Part shown: positions 1 through 7,685 of the stretch, piece after piece | Numbering within the stretch: the first letter of the stretch is position 1 | Layout of the letters: every line of letters begins with the position of its first letter | Assembly (NCBI GenBank): GCA_038330145.1 | Contig: JBBQNR010000029.1 | Coordinates: 1 to 33,236 of the forward strand | Length of the DNA: 33,236 nt | Reading direction: 5' to 3' | Source of the DNA: JBBQNR01 sp038330145 | Lineage (GTDB): Bacteria; Actinomycetota; Thermoleophilia; Solirubrobacterales; JBBDJG01 | The notes under the pieces: generated by a model | The model's database searches: none | Seen by the model: only the letters and a program-made list of their open reading frames with translations | Told to the model about the DNA's origin: nothing | Position numbers and translations under genes: made by a program

Positions 1-135
1 AGCCAGACCGTCAAGGTCAAGGTCACCAGGACGGGCAAGAAGGTCGTCAAGCGCTACAAGCGCCTGCGGGTGCGCGTGGCGGCCAAGCTCGACGGCGCGC
101 GCACGACGCGGCGCACCGTCAAGCTCACGCGCTGA
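1..135 (+). CDS. C-terminal end of a Lys/Arg-rich, probably exported protein (partial)
   Basis: Frame 1 is open from the window edge to a TGA at 133-135 and gives 44 residues. Seventeen of them are Lys or Arg, and they alternate with Val, Thr and Leu, ending in RRTVKLTR. The alternating polar/hydrophobic pattern reads as beta strands, as in the last repeat of an Ig-like or other beta-rich extracellular protein. Such basic tails are, from memory, common in secreted proteins of Thermoleophilia. Most of the gene lies outside the window, so its function cannot be stated. It converges on the minus-strand cluster and is probably not part of it. Confidence 0.6.
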   Translation, partial: SQTVKVKVTRTGKKVVKRYKRLRVRVAAKLDGARTTRRTVKLTR

Positions 136-167
136 GCCGGACCGCCATGCGGCGTCCTCGGTCGACT

Positions 168-185
168 CTGTACTGACTGGTACAG
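168..185. terminator. Small inverted repeat between convergent genes
   Basis: CTGTAC at 168-173 is the perfect reverse complement of GTACAG at 180-185, with a 6-nt loop. It sits in the 53-nt gap between the plus-strand stop at 135 and the minus-strand stop at 189, where a bidirectional terminator would be expected. The stem is only 6 bp and no T-run follows on either side, so it is weak as an intrinsic terminator. The rest of the gap shows nothing recognisable. Confidence 0.25.
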
Positions 186-188
186 CGT

Positions 189-902
189 CTAGCGGCGCGG
201 GACGTCGCTGAACGAGCGCAGGGCTATGCCCTCAATTTCGATCGCGTCGCGCACGCGCGGGTCACAGAGCGCGATCACCTCGGCCTCGCGCTCCAGCCGG
301 TAGCCGGAGTCGAGGTCCCCGCCCTCACCGGGGTGACAGCCAAGCTCCGTGATCCCGGGCTCGAGCTGGCGCAGGATGTCGATCAGGTTTTCCACGCTGC
401 TTGCATCCACCATGGGCTCGCCCTTCGAGGTCTGGCTGTAGAGCGAACCGTTGTAGCTGATATCGGGATGGGCGTGCCGAAGCGGCACGCGTAGCCCGTC
501 GGCCAGCCGGGCCAGTATGCGCTCGGCAGGGCCCCACTTGTGGACGTGCTGGTGGGAGTCGAGGTGGGTGGGCTCAGAGCCGACCAGGGACCGGAATGCC
601 TCGAGTTGGCGCTGCACCTCCGACTCGATAGCCGAGGCGTCCTCCATGTCCACCACCTCGTAGATGGTCGCCCAGTCGTCGTCGCGCCAGGCCCACTCTC
701 CGAGGTCGATGTGGAGACCTACGCTGAACTCCGGGTGACTGCGGGCGTAGGCAGCGGCCTCCTGGGCGCCGGCCGCGCGCACCATCAGGCTGGCGCTGGT
801 CACGATGCCGTGCTCGTGAGCTTTGATGATTCCGGCGTTGACACCGGCGGTGAGGCCGAAGTCGTCGGCGTTGACGATCAGTATGCGCCCGTCCTGCTGC
901 AT
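189..902 (-). CDS. ChbG/HpnK (YdjC) family carbohydrate deacetylase
   Basis: This family removes acetyl groups from N-acetylated sugars using a metal held by Asp and His. The metal-site motifs are visible: NADDFG near the N terminus, GLHIDLG, HLDSHQHVH in the middle and ELGCHPG near the C terminus. The length of about 237 aa suits the family. I chose the ATG at 902 because it puts NADDFG about ten residues in, as in E. coli ChbG. In-frame alternatives are ATG at 917 or 929, and TTG at 974, six bases past the upstream stop; none has a clear Shine-Dalgarno. It is the last gene of the minus-strand run, after the APH-like kinase. In this context it probably trims an N-acetylhexosamine of the glycan or its precursor. 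The family call is firm; the substrate is inference. Confidence 0.88.
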   Translation of the reverse strand: MQQDGRILIVNADDFGLTAGVNAGIIKAHEHGIVTSASLMVRAAGAQEAAAYARSHPEFSVGLHIDLGEWAWRDDDWATIYEVVDMEDASAIESEVQRQLEAFRSLVGSEPTHLDSHQHVHKWGPAERILARLADGLRVPLRHAHPDISYNGSLYSQTSKGEPMVDASSVENLIDILRQLEPGITELGCHPGEGGDLDSGYRLEREAEVIALCDPRVRDAIEIEGIALRSFSDVPRR

Positions 903-980
903 GACGTCAGGAATCATCGCGCATGGCATCGTCGCGGCGCCTGATTGGCGCAGCACGGGGATCGCGCAAGCCAAGAGGCC

Positions 981-1955
981 TCACAGGCCCAGCCGCTGCG
1001 CAAGCGCGACGCCCTCGCCGAGCCAGTCGTGGCGGTGCTCGGCGGGCGGGGTCCAGCCCTCGGCCCAGCCGAGCCATTGCACGCAGAGGTGCAGTAGGGC
1101 GCAGTCGAGCGCCTCGCGGAACTCCCGCGGCGAGCCGGCGACAAGCTCCGGGGCTGTCAGCGCATCCCAGTAGGCGCCGGCAATCGCGTTCCTCTGCTCC
1201 TGCGCCCAGCCACCGGTGACGAGCGCGGCCAGGTCGAGCAGGGCGGGCCCCACCGCCGCCAGCTCCCAGTCGATCGGGCAGACCCGTTGTTCGCCGGCCT
1301 GCTCGGGCACGATCACGTTGGAGGCATAGAACTCGCCGTGCAGGAACGTCGGCGGCAGCGAGCCCAGGCGATCCACGACCGCCGGGTAGCGGCTCAGCAA
1401 CCACTCGACGCGCTCGCGACGGTCCTCGCCGGCCAGCTCCCTGGCCCGCTTTGGCCAGCGGCTGTAAAGGTCGTCGTCGTAGCGCAGCAGGTGAGAGGCT
1501 TCGCCCCAGGACGACGGCTCGGCGGCGTAGCGCTCGTGCATCGACGCCAGCCAGCGGGCGACGTCCTGCCAGCGCTCCAGCTCTCCGATCTGCCAGAGCG
1601 GCACGCCCGGCACGCGCTCGATGAAGAGCCAGTAGCGAGAGCGGCCGGGGTCCACGACCGCACCGTGAAAGGCGGGCGTGCCGAGTTGTGCGGGCGCGAG
1701 CAGGTCGCGGTATGCCTGTATCTCACGCTCCGGGTCGTAGAGGAAGGAGGGTTTGGCCGCGCGGGCGTCTTCGGCGAGCGCCTCGGGGCCCACGTCCTTG
1801 AAGACCAGCGCCAGACTGCCCCCCTGCTCGAGCTCGACGTCGAGCTCGTCGATCGCGAAGCTGGTCTCGTAGAAGCCCGGCCGGCGGTCCACCAGCTCCA
1901 GCGGCCCGAGCACGTTTCGAAGCGCCGCCTCCAGCTCCTGGCGATCGGCCCTCAT
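981..1955 (-). CDS. APH-like phosphotransferase (protein kinase-like fold)
   Basis: The 324-aa product has the aminoglycoside phosphotransferase/choline kinase fold. The catalytic loop reads FLHGEFYASNVIV, matching HGD/E-x4-N, and the metal-binding motif follows as CPIDWE. The N-terminal lobe is less conserved. Members phosphorylate small hydroxylated molecules with ATP; sugar, choline, homoserine and antibiotic kinases all look alike at this level. Inside a glycan cluster a sugar or glycan-substituent kinase is more likely than drug resistance, but that is inference. The ATG shares an ATGA overlap with the stop of the upstream glycosyltransferase (1952-1955), so the two are probably translationally coupled. 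The catalytic Asp of HGD is Glu here, which occurs in some members of the fold. Confidence 0.8.
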   Translation of the reverse strand: MRADRQELEAALRNVLGPLELVDRRPGFYETSFAIDELDVELEQGGSLALVFKDVGPEALAEDARAAKPSFLYDPEREIQAYRDLLAPAQLGTPAFHGAVVDPGRSRYWLFIERVPGVPLWQIGELERWQDVARWLASMHERYAAEPSSWGEASHLLRYDDDLYSRWPKRARELAGEDRRERVEWLLSRYPAVVDRLGSLPPTFLHGEFYASNVIVPEQAGEQRVCPIDWELAAVGPALLDLAALVTGGWAQEQRNAIAGAYWDALTAPELVAGSPREFREALDCALLHLCVQWLGWAEGWTPPAEHRHDWLGEGVALAQRLGL

Positions 1956-3076
1956 GCGGCCCCCAGGCGCTCCAGCAGGCGCGTCAGAACGCGGTCGGAG
2001 TCCAGCTCGCGCTCGGCCAACTCGCGCGCGGCGCGCGCCTGGCCCTCGTAGTCGCCGCGGATGCGCTCGATCGCCTCCAGCACGTCCTCTCCCTTGCTGA
2101 ACGCGAACAGCCCCTCACCGGCGGGCAGAAAGCGGCTGAAGCCGGTCTCCTGCGCTATCACGGGCCTCCCGGACGCCAGGTAGCAGGCGCTGCGATCGCT
2201 GAACCAGCCGCAGCGCGACAGCACGTAGCCGCTCTTGGAGATTCCGAACTCCGCCTTCGATCCCTGGATGAAGCTCTGGTATTGCTGCGGCGTGCCGGCC
2301 TCGGTGTCGGCGCCGACCAGCTCCCAGCCACCGCGCTCCAGCAGCTCGAGGTCCTTTCGCTCGTCTGGATGGATCGCCAGCGCCAGCACGAACCGCTCGG
2401 GCGTGTGCTGGGGCAGGTTCATGAACAGACGCAGCGAGTGCGCCTTCTGCCCGTAGTGGACTCCGTCGTGCTCGACGGAGCCGTAGCCGCGCCAGTTGGC
2501 GATCGTCGTCAGCGCATCGCGGCTGACCTCACGCGCCTGCGGCCAGCGCTCGAGCACCAGCGGCGGGAGCGTGGGTATCCACTCCACGCCGGCCAGTGGA
2601 ACGTCGCAGGTCGGCGTGCCGATCGCCTGCCCGACCGTCACGAAGTGCGTGTGGCCGCCGAAGCGCATGTCGATGCCCTGGTTCTGCCACAGTTGCGTGA
2701 AGGCCGGGTCGAGGTCGAGATAGGTGCGCACCGGAGCGGGGCCGAGCAGCGACTCGTCGGTCAGGAAGCCCGAGATGTTGAGCACGACGTCGGCGGAGGC
2801 CGCCCACTCGACGAGGCTCGAGTACGGCAGCCCCACGGTCTCCCGGCTGCCGGACACAAGCAGCGCGGAGCTCTGCTCGAGGCCGAAGTCGCGCGCCACT
2901 TCTCTGAAGTAGGAGGCGGCCTGTGACTGCTCGAGTGGCGCGTCCGCGGGCACGTCGATCTGCTCGACGAACAGCACCTCGTGACCCAGCCGCTGCAGCC
3001 CCAGCACGTACTGGAGCACGGCCCAGGCGGCGCCGCCCTGGCCGGGCACGGCGGCCACCATGCCGCTCACGATCAC
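1952..3076 (-). CDS. GT-B type glycosyltransferase, family copy 1 of 3
   Basis: The 374-aa product resembles the genes at 3914 and 12545 along its whole length. Shared segments are an N-terminal LGLxxLGxEVLFVEQ helix, YLDLDPAFTQLW in the middle, and a C-terminal block with GWFSDRS, YLASGRPVIAQ and TGFS. That last block resembles the donor-binding half of GT-B enzymes (Glycos_transf_1-like), where a glycine-rich loop precedes a conserved acidic or serine region. The start is taken as GTG at 3076, which aligns with the paralogues; an internal ATG at 3061 is possible. It follows the sulfotransferase stop at 3094 by 17 nt and overlaps the kinase by 4 nt. The likely role is sugar transfer to a glycan on the cytoplasmic side. 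Donor and acceptor are unknown. Confidence 0.75.
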   Translation of the reverse strand: MIVSGMVAAVPGQGGAAWAVLQYVLGLQRLGHEVLFVEQIDVPADAPLEQSQAASYFREVARDFGLEQSSALLVSGSRETVGLPYSSLVEWAASADVVLNISGFLTDESLLGPAPVRTYLDLDPAFTQLWQNQGIDMRFGGHTHFVTVGQAIGTPTCDVPLAGVEWIPTLPPLVLERWPQAREVSRDALTTIANWRGYGSVEHDGVHYGQKAHSLRLFMNLPQHTPERFVLALAIHPDERKDLELLERGGWELVGADTEAGTPQQYQSFIQGSKAEFGISKSGYVLSRCGWFSDRSACYLASGRPVIAQETGFSRFLPAGEGLFAFSKGEDVLEAIERIRGDYEGQARAARELAERELDSDRVLTRLLERLGAA

Positions 3077-3093
3077 TCTCAGGGCGCCGCCGC

Positions 3094-3747
3094 TCAGAAC
3101 TCGTAACCGCCCAGCTCCACCAGCCGGCGCGCCTTGCGGCCGACGAGGTCGCGCAGGTCATCGTGGTAGTACTGCTGGTACGGGCCCCGCTTGCTCGAGC
3201 CGTAGGGGGGCTCCGCCATCAGCGCCTCGACGAAGGCGTCGCCGACCGGAACCTCGTGACGCCGCAGGAAGTCCAGGAAGTCCTGCTGCATGCTCTCGAA
3301 CCTGCCCAGCTCCACCTTGCCCGCGTCGACCCCCCGGCCGGCGATGCGCATGTAGCTGGCCGAGAGGTGGTCGCAACCGAGCTCGCGCATGATCGGGCCG
3401 GTGGCCGGGTTGTCGAAGCCCTCGCCGGTGCAGGCCCGGGTGACGGTCGAGGAAAAGTCGCTGGCGCCCTGCTGGAAGGCGGACATCCACATCGGCCCGG
3501 TTCGCGTCTCGGCGTCCGTCTGCGTCAGGTAGTGGTACCAGGACACGTACCAGTCCCAGGGATTGCGGATGACAGCGAACATCGGCAACTCGGCGAAGTC
3601 GTCGGCGACCAGCTCCCAGGGCGTGTGCGCATCGAGCGCGTTGCGGATGAACCAGTCGCCCGGCAGTTGCTCGAACGTCACCTTGCGGATGAACTGGCCA
3701 CCGGTGCGTGGAACGTGGATGAGGATGAAGTGCCGTGTCATCACCAT
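3094..3747 (-). CDS. Sulfotransferase family protein
   Basis: The 217-aa product carries the two PAPS-binding elements of sulfotransferases. The 5'-phosphosulfate loop is HVPRTGGQFIRKV near the N terminus, and the 3'-phosphate motif lies in VIRNPWDWYVSWYHY. Such enzymes move sulfate from PAPS to a hydroxyl or amine, here presumably of a sugar. The ATG at 3747 places the P-loop about 12 residues in, which is typical. An in-frame GTG at 3840 would add 31 residues with coding-like composition, and it has a better ribosome site (3847-3853), so the start is unsettled. The gene lies between two GT-B glycosyltransferases of one family. The longer open frame further upstream is a shadow of the gene at 3914. 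Confidence 0.82.
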   Translation of the reverse strand: MVMTRHFILIHVPRTGGQFIRKVTFEQLPGDWFIRNALDAHTPWELVADDFAELPMFAVIRNPWDWYVSWYHYLTQTDAETRTGPMWMSAFQQGASDFSSTVTRACTGEGFDNPATGPIMRELGCDHLSASYMRIAGRGVDAGKVELGRFESMQQDFLDFLRRHEVPVGDAFVEALMAEPPYGSSKRGPYQQYYHDDLRDLVGRKARRLVELGGYEF

Positions 3748-3837
3748 CGAATGCAGGCGCTGCGCCCGGGGCCCCTGCGGGAAGGTCGGCCAGTCGCCAC
3801 CCGTGGCGCCGCCCTGCCGATCGTCCGCGGCGGCAAC

Positions 3838-3853
3838 CACTAGTGGCCCTTCT
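3838..3853 (-). promoter_or_regulatory. Possible ribosome binding site with GTG start for the sulfotransferase
   Basis: Read on the minus strand, AGAAGGG (3847-3853) lies 6 nt before a GTG at 3840-3838 that is in frame with the sulfotransferase ORF. The ATG at 3747 has no such site. The spacer falls inside a perfect 10-bp palindrome, CCACTAGTGG (3837-3846), so the site could be occluded or read from a hairpin. This is the best argument for the longer start; the family's usual N terminus argues for the shorter one. Confidence 0.35.
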
Positions 3854-3867
3854 CGCAACGTTGGGCA

Positions 3868-3944
3868 GCCACTAGGACACCCCGGCGCGGGTAAGGAAGT
3901 CGTTCGCCGGCCACTAGGACACCCCGGCGCGGGAAAGGAAGTCG
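3868..3944. repeat. Tandem 35-bp direct repeat duplicating the 3' end of a glycosyltransferase gene
   Basis: A 35-bp unit occurs at 3868-3902 and 3910-3944 (period 42 bp) with one mismatch (T versus A). The copy at 3910-3944 holds the last codons and TAG stop of the glycosyltransferase gene at 3914-5074. The other copy reproduces the same ending (DFLTRAGVS plus stop instead of DFLSRAGVS) just downstream of the real stop. A seven-base scrap, CCACTAG at 3837-3843, may be a third trace. The arrangement fits slippage or a partial tandem duplication whose upstream part has been lost. Confidence 0.7.
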
Positions 3945-5074
3945 GCCAGCACCCTGTCGGAGTCGAAGTGGCGCTCGGCCAGTGCCCGCGCGGCCTGGCT
4001 GTGCGCCTGATAGTCGGCGCCGATCCGCTCGGCGCCCGCGATCGCCTCGGCGAGCGTCCGGAAGCTGACCAGCCCCTCCCCGACCGCATAGTTGGCGGCG
4101 AGGCCCGTGTCCTGAACGAGCGCCGGCTTTCCGGAGGCGAGGTATCCGGCGGTGCGGTCGCTGAACCAGCCGCTGGAGGTGTCCACGTAAACGCCCTGCG
4201 CCACCGAGAACTCGGCCCCGGACCCCTGCACGTAGTCGCGGAAGGCATCGGGATCGCCGGCGGCCTGCTTTGGATCGACGATCCGCCAGCCGTGGCTTTG
4301 CAGCGTCTCGAGGTCGCCGGAATCGCCTGGATGGATGTCGAGGGCGATCTCGAACGTGCCGGGCGCCCGCTGCGGCAGCTCCAGCATCTTCCGGAACTCG
4401 TGCACCTTGAGTCCGTAGCTTCGCCCCTCGAACTCGACGGTTCCGAAGCCGCTGCGCCAGGTGGCGATGGTGGTGAAGCGCGCGGGGTCGCGTGACTCGG
4501 TCAGCGGCCACTGGTCGAGCACGACAGGTGGCCGCACGGGCTTCCAGTCGATGCCGGCGGCCGGGACGGTGCTCGCCTCGGTGCCGACGTTCTCGCCCAC
4601 GGTGAAGTAGACGTCATGACCCTCGAGCCGCGTGCCGGGCACGCCCGCCACCTGCCAGAACTGGGTGAAGCCGGGGTCGAGGTCCACGTATGCCTTTCGC
4701 CGCAGCCGCGACATCAGGGAATCGATATCGAGGTGACCGCTGATGTTCACGAGCAGGTCGGCCGCATCGGCCCTCTGGAGCACGTCTGCCCAGGCCAGGC
4801 CGCTCGTTCGCTCGCTTCCCTCCAGCACCAGCGCCGACGAGCCGGTGAGCCCGAAGCGCTCCATCACGGAGTCGAAGTAGCGGCGGTTGGCGGAGTCCTC
4901 GAACTCGGCGGGCCCACCGGAGGAGGTGACGCAGCTCGACGCGGCAATCTGCTCCACGAAGCAGACGTCGTAGCCGAGGCGTGCAAGGCCGAGCACCCAG
5001 CTCAGGCGCACCCAGGCCTCTCCTCCGTTCAGGTACTTGTTGGCGACGGCGCCGCCCACCATGACCGTCGGCAT
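3914..5074 (-). CDS. GT-B type glycosyltransferase, family copy 2 of 3
   Basis: The 386-aa product is a paralogue of the genes at 1952 and 12545. It shares LGLARLGYDVCFVEQI near residue 35, YVDLDPGFTQFWQ in the middle, and the C-terminal donor-site block GWFSDRTAGYLASGKPALVQ. The ATG at 5074 is taken because the paralogues align from there; the upstream GT92 gene stops 10 nt earlier. Its last 35 bp are duplicated immediately downstream (3868-3902). A loose gap of about 170 nt follows before the sulfotransferase, one of the few breaks in the run. It probably transfers one sugar to the growing glycan; specificity cannot be read from sequence. Confidence 0.75.
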   Translation of the reverse strand: MPTVMVGGAVANKYLNGGEAWVRLSWVLGLARLGYDVCFVEQIAASSCVTSSGGPAEFEDSANRRYFDSVMERFGLTGSSALVLEGSERTSGLAWADVLQRADAADLLVNISGHLDIDSLMSRLRRKAYVDLDPGFTQFWQVAGVPGTRLEGHDVYFTVGENVGTEASTVPAAGIDWKPVRPPVVLDQWPLTESRDPARFTTIATWRSGFGTVEFEGRSYGLKVHEFRKMLELPQRAPGTFEIALDIHPGDSGDLETLQSHGWRIVDPKQAAGDPDAFRDYVQGSGAEFSVAQGVYVDTSSGWFSDRTAGYLASGKPALVQDTGLAANYAVGEGLVSFRTLAEAIAGAERIGADYQAHSQAARALAERHFDSDRVLADFLSRAGVS

Positions 5075-5084
5075 GATCAGAGCG

Positions 5085-6077
5085 CTACGCGGGGGCGTCG
5101 GGCTCGTCGTCGGGCGCCGGCCGGCCCACCAGCATCGCCGCCGCCTTCTCCGCCAGGTCGGGGTGCGGGTACGGAGTGCCGTCCTGGGCGCACAGCGCCA
5201 CGCCCATCAGCACGTCGCGCGCGAAGTGGATCGCCTGCTGGTCGACCTCGAGGCCGTCGCCGGCGCCGTCTGCCGCCGCGGCATCCGCCTGGCCAGCTCT
5301 CTCGAGCGCCTCTCGCACGGCGGCCGCGTATCGACGCAGCGTCTCGTCACGCACCTCGTTCATGCCGCCGGTGATCTTGTCGCGCAGCCGGCGGCTGGTG
5401 TCCCTGACCCCTCTGCGGTCGGCCCGCGGCTTGGCCACCTTGCGCTCGAACTCCAGCTTCGACTTCGTGTGGTAATGGTTGATGCGAAGGCGCTCGAAGG
5501 AGACGTTCTCCGACACGCGACCGTCGGCCGGCTGCATGTTCTCGTCGACCGAGGATCCCTCGCTGAAGTCGAAGACGCCACCACGGTTGCGAAGCACACG
5601 CGAGGGATCCACGATGGTCTTCTTGTTGCCGTTGATGCCAGGGTTGTCGGTGCGCAGAAGGTAGTTCTCGATCACGAGGCCCTGCGGCGGCAGCGGATGG
5701 CCCGAGGTGCCGAAGGTGGCCCAATTGACCACCACGGCCGGCCACTGCTCGTAGTCGGCGAGCACCTCTGGCAACGGCCTGCCGGTGGGTGAGAAGAGGA
5801 ACTCGTCGAGGTCCAGGAACGCTATCCAGCGCGACTCGTCCCGGTGGTGCTCGAGGCAGTGGTTGGCGGCCTGGACCTGGCCCGGGTCGATCGGCCAGTC
5901 GTAGAGCGTCACCACGCCCGTATCGATGTAGGGGGCGAGCTGCCGGCTGTGGTCGTCGACGCTGTCGTGGTCGTAAAGGTAGAAGTGCTCGACGCCCATC
6001 AGACGATGGAACTCGATCCACTCCCGCATGTAAGGCGCCTCGTCCTGATAGAGCGCCCAGATGGACAGATACGCCAT
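5085..6077 (-). CDS. GT92/DUF23 family glycosyltransferase, array copy 4
   Basis: This is a GT-A type enzyme of the DUF23/Glyco_transf_92 group. Key motifs from the ATG at 6077 are QDEAPYMREWIEFHRLMGVE (residues 11-30), the metal-binding DLDEF at 89-93, NWATFGTSGH at 118-127, IVDPSR, and RINHYHTKS near 198. The group includes eukaryotic galactosyltransferases and many uncharacterised bacterial proteins. The product is 330 aa, longer than its three neighbours (262-282 aa) because of a C-terminal extension ending in an acidic Pro/Asp-rich tail. The start at 6077 aligns with the paralogues and is 10 nt after the previous stop; an upstream in-frame extension is non-homologous and was rejected. 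It is the last of four tandem paralogues. Confidence 0.85.
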   Translation of the reverse strand: MAYLSIWALYQDEAPYMREWIEFHRLMGVEHFYLYDHDSVDDHSRQLAPYIDTGVVTLYDWPIDPGQVQAANHCLEHHRDESRWIAFLDLDEFLFSPTGRPLPEVLADYEQWPAVVVNWATFGTSGHPLPPQGLVIENYLLRTDNPGINGNKKTIVDPSRVLRNRGGVFDFSEGSSVDENMQPADGRVSENVSFERLRINHYHTKSKLEFERKVAKPRADRRGVRDTSRRLRDKITGGMNEVRDETLRRYAAAVREALERAGQADAAAADGAGDGLEVDQQAIHFARDVLMGVALCAQDGTPYPHPDLAEKAAAMLVGRPAPDDEPDAPA

Positions 6078-6087
6078 TCGAAAGGGA

Positions 6088-6900
6088 TTATTGCAGCGCT
6101 TCCAGTGCCTCCCGCAGGGCCGGCAGATAGCGCAGGATGGTTCTGTCCTCCACCTCGTCGAGGGACGCAATCTGGCGCTCGAGGCGCTCGCGCTCGATCA
6201 CCGGCAGCTGGATTGCGCCGCTGTGCGCCTTCGGGATCGAGAGCTTGTCCAGGAATTCCTGCTCCGACTTCGTGTAGTAGTGGTTGATCCTCAACAGGTT
6301 GAAGTTGACCGACTCCGTGAAGCTGAACGGAGGTTCCTCCATCGGCGCCCCGGTCTCGTCGACGGCGCTGCCGTCCTTGTAGTGGAAGAAGTGGGGGTTG
6401 ATGCCGGGACGCTCCGCCCGCCTCGGGTCGACGATGGTCTTTACGTGGCGGTTGGCCTGCTCGTTGTCGGTCCTGCGCAGATAGCTCTCGATCACCAATC
6501 CCGCCGGCATTGTCCTGTGCCCGGAGGTGCCGAACATGGCCCAGTTGACCACCACCCCTGGCGCCTGCTCGAAGCGAGCCAGGATCTCCGGTAGCGGGCG
6601 GCCGCTGGGCGAGAAGAGGAACTCGTCGGTGTCGACGAACGCGATCCAGCGAGACTCGTCGCGGCGCTCACCCAGGCAGTGCCCGTAGGCGCTCAGCTGC
6701 CCGGGGTAGAAGTCCCAGTCGAGCACCTCGGCGACTCCCTCCTCCATGAACGGGGCGAGCGCCTCACGGTGCTCGTCGACGCTGCCGTTGTTGTAGAGGT
6801 AAAAGTGCTCGACTCCCACCAGGCGGTGCAGGCTGATCCACTCGCGCAGATACTGTGCCTCGTCGCGGTAGATCGCGCAGATGGAGAGATGATGCTTCAA
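6088..6900 (-). CDS. GT92/DUF23 family glycosyltransferase, array copy 3
   Basis: The 270-aa product has the group's motifs: IYRDEAQYLREWISLHRLVG at the N terminus, the metal-binding triad as DTDEF, NWAMFGTSGH, KTIVDPRR and RINHYYTKSE. DTDEF departs from the DLDE form of the other three copies but keeps both Asp positions. The start is TTG at 6900, giving LKHHLSICAIYRDE, which aligns with the paralogues. It forms a TTGA overlap with the stop of the gene upstream (6897-6900), so translation is probably coupled. The C terminus is a helix ending in YLPALREALEALQ, conserved in the array. Confidence 0.85.
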   Translation of the reverse strand: MKHHLSICAIYRDEAQYLREWISLHRLVGVEHFYLYNNGSVDEHREALAPFMEEGVAEVLDWDFYPGQLSAYGHCLGERRDESRWIAFVDTDEFLFSPSGRPLPEILARFEQAPGVVVNWAMFGTSGHRTMPAGLVIESYLRRTDNEQANRHVKTIVDPRRAERPGINPHFFHYKDGSAVDETGAPMEEPPFSFTESVNFNLLRINHYYTKSEQEFLDKLSIPKAHSGAIQLPVIERERLERQIASLDEVEDRTILRYLPALREALEALQ

Positions 6901-7685
6901 CTGAGGCTGGCTGCTCGCCGGGCAAGCGCCTCTTGCAGCGCCGGCCCGTAGGCCGTGATGGCGTCGTCACGCTCCCTGCCGCTCAGCTTGTCCCAGTTGG
7001 CCGGCTGCTCCCGAAGCTTGGCGTTGTCGGCGCGCTCCTGGCTCATCTTGCGCCTGAACTCGGCCTCCGAGCGCGTGTAGTAATGGTTGATGCGCAGCCG
7101 CTCCGCCGTGAACTCCTTCGTGAACCAGCCGTCGATCGGCTGCTTGTGCTCGTCGACGGCGACCTCGTCATCGTGGTAGACGAACGCATGCGGGTTGCGG
7201 TGGCGCACGGTGCGGCTCGGGTCGACGATGCTCTTGATGCTGTGCACCATCGGCCACGACATAACGTAGTTCTCGATCAACAACCCCTCGGGCATATTTT
7301 TGTGACCCGAGGAACCGAACGTGTGCCGGTTGACGCCGACGGCCGGCCACTGCTCGTATTCGGCGAGCAACTCCGGCAGCGGGCGCAGAAGCGGCGAGAA
7401 GAGATATTCGTCGAGGTCGATGAACGCGATCCAGCGCGAGTCGGCGCGGTAGGTGTCGAGGCAGTGCTCGTAGGCGCCGCCCTGGCCCGGGTGCGCCTCC
7501 CATGGATGCACCACGACGCTGCCCTCGCGCACGAACGGCTCCAGCACCTCGGCGTGATCGTCCGTGCTCATGTTGTCGTAGAGGAAGAAGCGCTCCACGC
7601 CGACGAGCCGATGGAACTCGACCCACTCCTCGAGGTAGGGAGCCTCGTCGCGATAGATCGCACACATGGAGAGGTAGTGCTTCAA
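6897..7685 (-). CDS. GT92/DUF23 family glycosyltransferase, array copy 2
   Basis: The 262-aa paralogue starts at TTG 7685 (LKHYLSMCAIYRDE) with a TTGA overlap on the previous stop, the same junction as at 6900. The metal motif is DLDEY. The conserved NWA-x-FGTSGH segment of its neighbours is changed to NRHTFGSSGH, so the Trp is lost and a basic pair appears beside the presumed acceptor site. The rest (IENYV, SIVDPSR, RINHYYTRSE) is intact, so the gene looks functional but may have a different specificity. The longer open frame upstream runs antiphase over the neighbouring gene and is not used. Confidence 0.84.
   Translation of the reverse strand: MKHYLSMCAIYRDEAPYLEEWVEFHRLVGVERFFLYDNMSTDDHAEVLEPFVREGSVVVHPWEAHPGQGGAYEHCLDTYRADSRWIAFIDLDEYLFSPLLRPLPELLAEYEQWPAVGVNRHTFGSSGHKNMPEGLLIENYVMSWPMVHSIKSIVDPSRTVRHRNPHAFVYHDDEVAVDEHKQPIDGWFTKEFTAERLRINHYYTRSEAEFRRKMSQERADNAKLREQPANWDKLSGRERDDAITAYGPALQEALARRAASLS

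Noticed and set aside
142..152. CCGC-CAT-GCGG inverted repeat
   Set aside because: A four-base stem in GC-rich DNA is expected by chance.
3748..4248. N-terminal extension of the small sulfotransferase frame up to 4248
   Set aside because: Above about 3850 it runs through the 3' end of the glycosyltransferase gene in another phase and gives Ser/Arg/Pro-rich shadow sequence.
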